DNA of 64,000 bases, from positions 1,135,001 to 1,199,000 of the forward strand of contig NZ_CP061177.1 in assembly GCF_017355405.1 (NCBI RefSeq), read 5' to 3'. Position numbers and translations under genes: made by a program. The notes below the pieces were generated by a model. That model was not told the DNA's origin. It saw nothing but the letters and a program-made list of their open reading frames with translations, and made no database searches. How positions within the stretch are numbered: the first letter of the stretch is position 1; the number at the start of each line of letters is the position of its first letter. The stretch is from Roseomonas haemaphysalidis. GTDB taxonomy: Bacteria > Pseudomonadota > Alphaproteobacteria > Acetobacterales > Acetobacteraceae. Positions 57,698-64,000 of this stretch are shown here, piece after piece.

Positions 57698-58660
57698 ATG
57701 GGCGGATATCTGCGGACCACGGTGCTGCTGGCAGCCATGACGGCGCTGTTCGCCACCGTGGGCGGGCTGCTGGGCGGGCGTTCCGGCATGCTGGTGGCCC
57801 TGGCGGTGGCCTGCGCCACCAACCTCTTTGCCTGGTGGCGCAGCGACCGCATGGTGCTGCGCATGCACAATGCGCAGCCGATCGGCCCGCGCGACGCCCC
57901 CGCGCTGTGGCGCATGACGGAGGCGATGGCCGCCCGCGCCGGCCTGCCGATGCCCGCGCTGTACCTGATCCACGAGCGGCAGCCCAACGCCTTCGCCACC
58001 GGCCGCAACCCGCGCAACGCCGCCGTGGCGGTGAACACCGGCCTGCTGGAACTGATGCCGGAACAGGAGGTCGCCGGCGTCATCGCCCATGAGCTGGCGC
58101 ATATCCGCAACCGCGACACGCTGCTGATGACCGTCACGGCCTGCTTGGCGGGCGCCATCGGCATGCTGGCGCAGTTCGGCTTTCTGTTTGGCGGGCGCGA
58201 CCGCGAGCGAGGGCCGGGGCCGCTGGTCGGGCTGCTGGTGATGATCCTGGCGCCGCTGGCCGCCGCCGTGGTGCAGATGGCGATCAGCCGGTCGCGGGAA
58301 TACGAGGCGGACAAGGGCGCCGCGCAGATCACCGGCAACCCGGCGGCGCTGGCATCCGCGCTGACACGGCTGGAAAGCGGCCGCGCGCTGCCCAACCCGG
58401 CGGCCGAAACCAACCCCGCGACGGCCCATCTGTTTATCGTCAACCCCTTGTCCGGGGCGCGGATGGACGGCCTGTTTTCCACCCACCCGCGCACAGAGAA
58501 CCGCGTGGCGGCCCTGTTGCAGATGGCCGGGCCGGCAAGCGGCCCGCGCCCCGGCGCGGCGGCGCGGGCACCCTGGGGGGGCGGGGGCAAGGCCGCGCCG
58601 GCATCCGGCGGCCCCTGGGCGCGGCCCGGGACGGAGCGGCGGCCGGGGCCCTGGGGCTGA
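57698..58660 (+). CDS. htpX: HtpX, membrane zinc metalloprotease
   Basis: 320 aa M48 protease for quality control of inner-membrane proteins. Two N-terminal helices, zinc site HELAH with the third ligand in [10 protein letters not shown], and further helices between. The C-tail after about residue 285 is Gly/Pro-rich and low complexity. GGGGAA lies about 9 nt before the ATG; a GTG directly before it is an alternative. Confidence 0.95.
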   Translation: MGGYLRTTVLLAAMTALFATVGGLLGGRSGMLVALAVACATNLFAWWRSDRMVLRMHNAQPIGPRDAPALWRMTEAMAARAGLPMPALYLIHERQPNAFATGRNPRNAAVAVNTGLLELMPEQEVAGVIAHELAHIRNRDTLLMTVTACLAGAIGMLAQFGFLFGGRDRERGPGPLVGLLVMILAPLAAAVVQMAISRSREYEADKGAAQITGNPAALASALTRLESGRALPNPAAETNPATAHLFIVNPLSGARMDGLFSTHPRTENRVAALLQMAGPASGPRPGAAARAPWGGGGKAAPASGGPWARPGTERRPGPWG

Positions 58661-58814
58661 TGCGCCGGGCGGCACCGCCGCCGTGTTTCCCGCTCCCACA
58701 CTCCGAAACACATCGTCAGCCGCCGACCGATTCCAGCGCTGCGCGTTCCCCGCTATGATCGGCGCGCTTCGGCGCCGTGCCGCCCCATCCGCTACCGCCC
58801 CCGGAGAAACCCCC

Positions 58815-59873
58815 ATGCGCCGCCGCGTGCTGCTCGCCGCCCCGATCGCCGCCCCGCTCCTGTCGCCCCTGCTGGCGGCCGCGCCGGCGCGGGCCCAGCC
58901 CGCCGGCGTGACGCTGGAGGAGTTCCAGGTCGCCTCCGCCCCCGGCATCCAGCTCTACCTGCGCAACAAGCGGCAGGAAGGAGCGGCGGCGGCGCGGGCG
59001 GACCGCATCGTGCTGTGCGTGCACGACGGCAGCTTTCCGGCCAGCACCTCCTTTGACCTGCCGGCCGGCGGCGTGTCCTGGATGGACTACATGGCGGGGC
59101 GCGGCTTCGACGTTTGGAGCGTGGACCTGCGCAACTACGGCCGCTCGACGCGCGAGGCGGCGATGAGCCAGGCGACCGCGCCGGCTTCCGGCACGCCGCT
59201 GACGCCGGCGCGCGACGCGCTGGCCGACATCGCCGCCGCCGCCGCCTTTGTGCGCGAAAAGCGCGGCGTGCCCAAGCTGGTGCACCTGGGCTGGGGCTGG
59301 GGTGCCGGACTGATGGCGCGCTTCGCGACCGAGAACGCGGCGCTGGTGGACCGGCTGGTGCTGTATGCGCCGGAATGGCCGGCCCAGCCCGCCGCCGCCG
59401 CGAACGGCGCCGCGCCGGCCCCGGCGGCCGGCGCCACGCTGCCGCCGTTCCGCAGCCTGACGCGGGCCGAGGTGCGCGCGCGCTGGGTGGAAGGCGTGCC
59501 GGACAACAAGCGCGCCGCCCTGTTTCCCGCCGGCTGGTACGAGCACTGGGCGGACACCACCTTCGGCGCGGACCCGGATGGCGCGCGGCAGGTGCCGTCC
59601 GTGCTGCGCGTGCCCAACGGCGCCATGGCCGAGGCGGGGCGGCAGCCGTTCGACGCCGCGCGGGTGACCGTGCCCGCCCTGGTGACGCTGGGCGAATGGG
59701 ACCGCGAGGCGCCGCCCGCGCAGGCGGTGGCCCTGTTCCAGGCGATGACCGCCAGCCCTGCCAAGCGGCTGGTTCTGTTGGGCGAGGGCACCCATGGCAT
59801 CATGCTGGAGCGCAACCGTGGCGCGCTGTTCCAGGCCGTGCAGGTCTTCCTGGAAGAGGCCTTGACAGGTTGA
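58815..59873 (+). CDS. Secreted alpha/beta-hydrolase-fold protein lacking the nucleophile serine
   Basis: 352 aa with a signal peptide (RRRVLLAAP...ARAQ). The hydrolase fold shows VDLRNYGRST, the acid Asp in LGEWDREAPP and the His in GEGTHGIML. The nucleophile elbow, normally GxSxG and often GWSWG in this group, reads GWGWG: Gly161 (codon GGC at 59,295-59,297) stands where Ser is expected. It is either a pseudo-enzyme, a protein using other chemistry, or a point mutation (AGC to GGC). A TATGAT at 58,752 may be part of its promoter. Confidence 0.82.
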   Translation: MRRRVLLAAPIAAPLLSPLLAAAPARAQPAGVTLEEFQVASAPGIQLYLRNKRQEGAAAARADRIVLCVHDGSFPASTSFDLPAGGVSWMDYMAGRGFDVWSVDLRNYGRSTREAAMSQATAPASGTPLTPARDALADIAAAAAFVREKRGVPKLVHLGWGWGAGLMARFATENAALVDRLVLYAPEWPAQPAAAANGAAPAPAAGATLPPFRSLTRAEVRARWVEGVPDNKRAALFPAGWYEHWADTTFGADPDGARQVPSVLRVPNGAMAEAGRQPFDAARVTVPALVTLGEWDREAPPAQAVALFQAMTASPAKRLVLLGEGTHGIMLERNRGALFQAVQVFLEEALTG

Positions 59874-60035
59874 GGTTGCGGCGCGCGCGATGCTTCCCTA
59901 GATAGTTGATCGTCGACTGATCGGCCGGCCGCGCGAGCGGCTGGATTTGCGCGCATCGTGCCTGGTGCTCGTCCAAAGGTTGATCCGCCGCGCATGTCGC
60001 GTGGCGGCAGCATTTTTTGTTACGGAACACCCACG
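59874..60035 (+). promoter_or_regulatory. Likely long leader of the cold-shock gene
   Basis: 162 bp with no gene upstream of csp. It contains an imperfect stem (CCGGCCGC/GCGGCTGG around 59,926-59,943) and a T6 run (60,013-60,018) close to the ribosome site. Cold-shock genes commonly have long thermosensitive leaders. No confident -35/-10 pair could be assigned. Confidence 0.35.
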
Positions 60036-60242
60036 ATGTCCACCGGTACCGTCAAGTGGTTCAACACGACCAAGGGCTACGGCTTCATCCAGCCTGAGGA
60101 TGGCTCCAAGGATGTGTTCGTGCACATCTCCGACGTCCAGCGCGCCGGCATGCAGGGCCTGAACGAGGGCGAGCGCGTCGAGTACGAGGCGCAGCGCTCC
60201 AAGGACGGCAAGCTTTCCGCCGGCAACCTGCGCCGCGTGTGA
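60036..60242 (+). CDS. Cold-shock protein
   Basis: 68 aa CspA-type OB fold that melts RNA structure. RNP1 KGYGFIQ and RNP2 VFVHIS are intact. Monocistronic: a long leader precedes it and a GC-rich terminator hairpin follows. Confidence 0.96.
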   Translation: MSTGTVKWFNTTKGYGFIQPEDGSKDVFVHISDVQRAGMQGLNEGERVEYEAQRSKDGKLSAGNLRRV

Positions 60243-60248
60243 GGCTTT

Positions 60249-60283
60249 CGGCCGCGCCCCACCCGGGGCGCGGCCGTTCCTTT
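60249..60283 (+). terminator. Terminator after the cold-shock gene
   Basis: A 12-bp stem, CGGCCGCGCCCC (60,249-60,260) with GGGGCGCGGCCG (60,265-60,276), a 4-nt loop, followed by TTCCTTT. Confidence 0.75.
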
Positions 60284-60377
60284 GCGTGCTGATGCCGCCG
60301 CCTGTTTGCCTCCGGGCTGATTGACAGGCCGCGATGCCGGGCCGAGTTTCCCTAGCGGGAGAACGAGGACGGGCCCG

Positions 60378-62159
60378 ATGGATCAAACGAAAAAAAGCTT
60401 CCGCCTGCGCAGCCAGCGGTGGTTCGATGACCCGGAAGACCCGGGCATGACCGCGCTCTACATCGAGCGCTTCCTGAACTTCGGCATGACCCGCGGCGAG
60501 CTGCAGTCCGGCAAGCCGATCATCGGCATCGCCCAGACCGGCAGCGACATCGCGCCCTGCAACCGCCACCACCTGGCGCTGGCCGACCGCGTCAAGGCCG
60601 GCATCCGCGACGCCGGCGGCATCCCCCTCGAATTTCCGATCCATCCGATCCAGGAAACCGGCAAGCGCCCCACCGCCGCGCTGGACCGCAACCTCGCCTA
60701 CCTGTCGCTGGTCGAGATCCTGCACGGCTACCCGATCGACGGCGTCGTGTTGACCACGGGCTGCGACAAGACCACCCCCGCCTGCCTGATGGGGGCCGCC
60801 ACCGTCAACATCCCGGCCATCGTGCTGTCCGGCGGCCCGATGCTGGACGGTCACTGGAAGGGCCGCCTGTCCGGCTCCGGCACCATCGTCTGGGAAGCGC
60901 GCAAGCAGCTCGCGGCCGGCGAGATCAACTACGACGGCTTCATGCAGATGGTGGCGAGCAGCGCCACCTCCGTCGGCCACTGCAACACCATGGGCACGGC
61001 GCTGTCCATGAACTCGCTGGCGGAAGCCCTGGGCATGTCCCTGCCCGGCTGCGCCGCCATCCCCGCCGCCTATCGCGAGCGCGGGCAGATCGCCCACGCC
61101 ACCGGCATGCGCATCGTGGACATGGTGAAGGAGAACCTGCGCCCGTCGGACATCATGACGCGCGAGGCCTTCGAGAACACCATCGTGCTGGCCAGCGCCA
61201 TCGGCGCCAGCTCCAACTGCCCGCCGCACCTGGTCGCCATCGCCCGCCACATGGGCGTGCACCTGACCACGGAGGACTGGCAGACCTTCGGCGCCGACAT
61301 CCCCCTGCTGGTCGACTGCCAGCCCGCCGGGCGCTTCCTGGGCGAGATGTTCTACCGCGGCGGCGGCGTGCAGGCGGTGATGAAGGAGCTGGCCGGGGCC
61401 GGCAAGCTGCACACGACCGTGCGGACCGTCACCGGCCGCACCCTCGCGGAGGACCTGGCGCACGCCCCGCTGGCCGATCACGAGGTGATCCGCCCCTACG
61501 ACAAGCCACTGCTGGAGCAGGCCGGCTTCGTGGTGCTGAGCGGCAACCTGTTCGACAACGCGGTGATGAAGGTCAGCGTCATTGACGCCGACTTCCGCAA
61601 GCGCTTCCTGTCCGACCCCGAGGACATCTTCGAGGGCAAGGTGATCGTCTTCGAGGGCCCCGAGGACTACCACGACCGCATCGAGGACCCGGCGCTGGGC
61701 GTGGACGACCACACCGTGCTGGTGATCCGCAACTGCGGCCCCGTGGGCTACCCCGGCAGCGCCGAGGTGGTGAACATGCAGCCGCCGGGCGAGATGATCA
61801 AAGCCGGCCTGCACAGCCTGCCCACCATGGGCGACGGCCGGCAAAGCGGTACCTCGGCCAGCCCCTCCATCCTCAACGTCTCGCCCGAAGCCGCCGTCGG
61901 CGGCGGGCTCGCGCTGATGAACTCGGGCGACCGCATCCGCATCAACCTGAAGACCCGCAAGGTGGACCTGCTGATCTCCGAGGAGGAGATGGCGACCCGC
62001 CGCGCTGCCTGGACGCCGCCCAAGCTGCTGAACAAGACGCCGTGGGAGGAGATCTACCGCTCCATGGTCGGCCAGCTCGGCACCGGCGGCTGCCTGGAGC
62101 CCGCGACGCTGTATCTCAACATTCTCGAGACGCGGGGCGAGAGCCGGCACAACCACTGA
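60378..62159 (+). CDS. IlvD/Edd-family sugar-acid dehydratase (arabinonate/xylonate type)
   Basis: 593 aa. Fe-S/metal ligand Cys sites are APCNRHH, TTGCDKTTPACLMG and GHCNTMGTA. The N-terminus (LRSQRWFDDPEDPGMTALYIERF) follows sugar-acid dehydratases, not the biosynthetic IlvD. Removes water from an aldonate to give a 2-keto-3-deoxy acid. GAGGA lies 8 nt upstream. The SDR and FAH genes that follow suggest a route through a 2,4-diketo acid. The exact sugar acid is not determined. B6 separates it from the SDR gene. Confidence 0.87.
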   Translation: MDQTKKSFRLRSQRWFDDPEDPGMTALYIERFLNFGMTRGELQSGKPIIGIAQTGSDIAPCNRHHLALADRVKAGIRDAGGIPLEFPIHPIQETGKRPTAALDRNLAYLSLVEILHGYPIDGVVLTTGCDKTTPACLMGAATVNIPAIVLSGGPMLDGHWKGRLSGSGTIVWEARKQLAAGEINYDGFMQMVASSATSVGHCNTMGTALSMNSLAEALGMSLPGCAAIPAAYRERGQIAHATGMRIVDMVKENLRPSDIMTREAFENTIVLASAIGASSNCPPHLVAIARHMGVHLTTEDWQTFGADIPLLVDCQPAGRFLGEMFYRGGGVQAVMKELAGAGKLHTTVRTVTGRTLAEDLAHAPLADHEVIRPYDKPLLEQAGFVVLSGNLFDNAVMKVSVIDADFRKRFLSDPEDIFEGKVIVFEGPEDYHDRIEDPALGVDDHTVLVIRNCGPVGYPGSAEVVNMQPPGEMIKAGLHSLPTMGDGRQSGTSASPSILNVSPEAAVGGGLALMNSGDRIRINLKTRKVDLLISEEEMATRRAAWTPPKLLNKTPWEEIYRSMVGQLGTGGCLEPATLYLNILETRGESRHNH

Positions 62160-62165
62160 TGGCGT

Positions 62166-62300
62166 GAAGGCTGGGGGAATGAATTCCCCCAGCCCCCCAT
62201 CTTCTTTCTATCGGTCTGGAACGACGGCTGGCGAAACGCGCAGCCCCTTGCTGATAAAAATGAAAGAAGGGGTCCGGGGAATTCTTTCCCCGGCTTGCTT
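62166..62300. repeat. Family B element, copy B6
   Basis: Left palindrome at 62,170-62,193 (GCTGGGGGAATGAATTCCCC plus CAGC) followed by CCCCCCATCTTCTTTC. Right palindrome at 62,274-62,293 (CCGGGGAATTCTTTCCCCGG) preceded by GAAAGAAGGGGT. It lies inside the dehydratase-SDR-FAH gene set, 27 bp before the SDR start. Confidence 0.85.
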
Positions 62301-62326
62301 GCTTGTCGTCCACGAGGGGGAACACG

Positions 62327-63073
62327 ATGGCCGGAAGGCTGCAGGGTAAACATTGCTTCGTCACCGCCGCCGGCCAGGGCATCGGCCGTGCCGCTGTTCT
62401 GGCCTATGCGCGGGAAGGCGCGACGGTGGTGGCCACCGACCGCGACGCGGACAAGCTGCAGGGCCTGGGCGAGGGCGTCACTGCGCTCGCGCTGGACGTG
62501 CTGGACGACGCGGCGGTGAAGCGGACCATCGAAGAGCACGGGCCCTTCGACGTGGTGTTCAACTGCGCCGGCTTCGTGCACCAGAACGATGTGCTGAACT
62601 GCGCCGATGCCGACTGGGACTTCGCCTTCGCGCTGAACGTCCGCGCGCAGTGGAAGGTGATCCAGGCGGCGCTGCCGGGGATGCTGGAAAAGGGCGGCGG
62701 GGCGATCGTCAACATGGCGTCCGCCGCCGGGTCGGTGAAGGGCGTGGCCAACCGCTTCTGCTACGGCACCACCAAGGCCGCCGTGGTCGGGCTGACCAAG
62801 AGCGTGGCGGCGGATTTCGTGACCCGCGGCATCCGCTGCAACTGCGTCTGCCCCGGCACGGTGGACACCCCATCGCTGGGCGAGCGCATCGCCGCCAATG
62901 CCGATGCCATGGGCGGGCTGGACGCGGCGCGCGCGGCCTTTGTCGGCCGCCAGGCGATGGGCCGCCTCGCCACGGCCGAGGAGATCGCGGAACTGGTGCT
63001 GTACCTGTCCGCGCCCGAAAGCCAGTTCGTGACCGCCCAGGCCGTCGTCATCGACGGCGGCTGGACCAACTGA
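62327..63073 (+). CDS. Short-chain dehydrogenase (2-keto-3-deoxy-aldonate dehydrogenase-like)
   Basis: 248 aa classical SDR. NAD-site TAAGQGIGRA, NCAG motif, Ser in NMASAAGS and catalytic YGTTK. The resemblance is to 2-keto-3-deoxy-L-fuconate 4-dehydrogenases, which would oxidise the product of the upstream dehydratase. The FAH gene lies 13 bp downstream, so these two are co-transcribed. The substrate assignment comes from context. Confidence 0.85.
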   Translation: MAGRLQGKHCFVTAAGQGIGRAAVLAYAREGATVVATDRDADKLQGLGEGVTALALDVLDDAAVKRTIEEHGPFDVVFNCAGFVHQNDVLNCADADWDFAFALNVRAQWKVIQAALPGMLEKGGGAIVNMASAAGSVKGVANRFCYGTTKAAVVGLTKSVAADFVTRGIRCNCVCPGTVDTPSLGERIAANADAMGGLDAARAAFVGRQAMGRLATAEEIAELVLYLSAPESQFVTAQAVVIDGGWTN

Positions 63074-63086
63074 GGAAACCGACACC

Positions 63087-63929
63087 ATGAAGTTGCTGCG
63101 TTTCGGCCCGCCGGGCCAGGAGAAGGCGGGCCTGCTCGATGCCTCGGGCACCATCCGCGACCTGTCCGGCGTGCTGCCGGACTTCTCCGGCGATGCGCTG
63201 TCGCCCGCTGGGCTGGCCAAGCTTGCCGCCATCGACACCGCCGGCCTGCCGGAGGTGCCGGCCTCCACCCGGCTCGGCCCGCCGGTGGCGCATATGAAGA
63301 ACTTCGTCTGCATCGGCCTGAACTACGCCGACCACGCGGCCGAAACCGGCGCCGCCATCCCGAAGGAGCCGATCGTCTTCCTGAAGTCGCTCGGCGCGCT
63401 GTGCGGCCCCAACGACGACGTGCAGATTCCGAAGAACAGCAGCAAGACGGACTGGGAAGTCGAGCTGGCCATCGTCATCGGCACCCGCGCTAAGAACATC
63501 GCGGAGAACGCGGCGCTCGACCACGTCGCCGGCTACGCGGTGTGCAACGACGTGTCCGAGCGTGAATTCCAGATCGAGCGTGGCGGCACCTGGGACAAGG
63601 GCAAGGGGCACGACACCTTCGGCCCGCTCGGCCCATGGCTGGTGACCAAGGACGAGGTGCCAGACCCGCAGGACCTGGCGATGTTCTGCGAGGTGGACGG
63701 CCACCGCTTTCAGGACGGCTCCACCCGCACCATGATCTTCGGCGTGGCCAAGATCGTCTCCTACGTGTCGCAGTTCATCACGCTGCACCCGGGCGACGTC
63801 ATCACCACCGGCACGCCGCCGGGCGTCGGCATGGGGCAGAAGCCGCCGGTCTACCTCAAGCCCGGGCAGACCATCCGCCTCGGCATCGCGGGGCTGGGCG
63901 AGCAGACGCAGAAGACCGTCGCGGCCTGA
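63087..63929 (+). CDS. Fumarylacetoacetate-hydrolase-family protein (2,4-diketo-3-deoxy-acid hydrolase-like)
   Basis: 280 aa FAH fold. Conserved CIGLNYADHAAE, the metal site in DWEVELAIVIG, NDVSEREFQ and TGTPPGVGMG. In L-fucose or L-rhamnose oxidation such enzymes cut a 2,4-diketo-3-deoxy acid into pyruvate and a hydroxy acid. GAGGAAA lies upstream of the ATG. Last gene of the catabolic set; a hairpin follows. Confidence 0.88.
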   Translation: MKLLRFGPPGQEKAGLLDASGTIRDLSGVLPDFSGDALSPAGLAKLAAIDTAGLPEVPASTRLGPPVAHMKNFVCIGLNYADHAAETGAAIPKEPIVFLKSLGALCGPNDDVQIPKNSSKTDWEVELAIVIGTRAKNIAENAALDHVAGYAVCNDVSEREFQIERGGTWDKGKGHDTFGPLGPWLVTKDEVPDPQDLAMFCEVDGHRFQDGSTRTMIFGVAKIVSYVSQFITLHPGDVITTGTPPGVGMGQKPPVYLKPGQTIRLGIAGLGEQTQKTVAA

Positions 63930-63932
63930 CAG

Positions 63933-63962
63933 CCTGCGCGGGGCCGCGTGGCCCCGCGCAGG
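63933..63962. terminator. GC hairpin after the FAH gene
   Basis: 13-bp perfect stem, CCTGCGCGGGGCC (63,933-63,945) with GGCCCCGCGCAGG (63,950-63,962), loop GCGT. No T run follows. The last 38 bp of the window show nothing else. Confidence 0.6.
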
Positions 63963-64000
63963 ACCGTTGACCGCCGCCGCCCGCCGGATCGACACTGCCG

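Overview
This is a GC-rich (roughly 70%) chromosomal segment from an alphaproteobacterium. The gene set best fits Rhodospirillales/Acetobacteraceae, something close to Roseomonas. The support is an rrn operon end laid out 23S-5S-tRNA-fMet, the alphaproteobacterial cluster DUF2066-perM-hdaA-ppk-ppx opposite purM-purN, a divergent aspS/rnd pair, EipB and DUF1674 proteins, and two orphan tripartite-tricarboxylate-type binding proteins. The genus is inference.

Layout. 1-2,936: 3' part of a 23S gene, 5S, initiator tRNA and a strong hairpin. 2,941-12,391: chaC, addA, an SH3 lipoprotein, aspS-eipB and rnd. 12,397-20,369: an accessory block (orphan molybdenum hydroxylase, SMP-30 lactonase-like gene, four membrane-protein genes DUF808/DedA/TerC-CBS/YqaA) bounded on both sides by copies of one complex repeat. 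20,370-36,806: mostly housekeeping (ppx, ppk, hdaA, perM, DUF2066, purM, purN, PQQ sugar dehydrogenase, trxA, rpe, heparinase-like gene, glycosyltransferase, AI-2E transporter, ndk, a tiny cytochrome oxidase subunit). 36,886-47,227: binding protein, a free-standing McrB-N-like domain gene coupled to an RraA-family gene, a charged-repeat protein, lepA, a second binding protein, and a large HWE-type sensor kinase with its receiver. 47,360-55,837: xanthine dehydrogenase xdhAB, a mini-lipoprotein, a polysaccharide-deacetylase-fold enzyme and cydDC. 56,076-63,929: MOSC/NTF2/unknown genes, DUF1674, htpX, an alpha/beta hydrolase lacking its nucleophile serine, a cold-shock gene, and an aldonate-degradation set (IlvD/Edd dehydratase, SDR, FAH hydrolase).

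The most striking content is not a gene. Eleven intergenic elements of two related families recur through the window. Family A (5 copies, about 155-275 bp) has mirror-image arms of nested GC hairpins around a central G/C hairpin. It lies mainly between converging genes, directly at their stop codons. Family B (5 full copies and 1 half copy, about 125-190 bp) has inverted arms, each an AATTC-centred palindrome followed by a CCCCCATCTTCTTT-like tail. It lies between co-directional genes, including inside operons. Both families carry a GGGGTCCGGGG core. They delimit gene cassettes, and one stop codon (xdhB) lies inside a copy. No transposase, integrase, prophage or CRISPR array is visible in the window.
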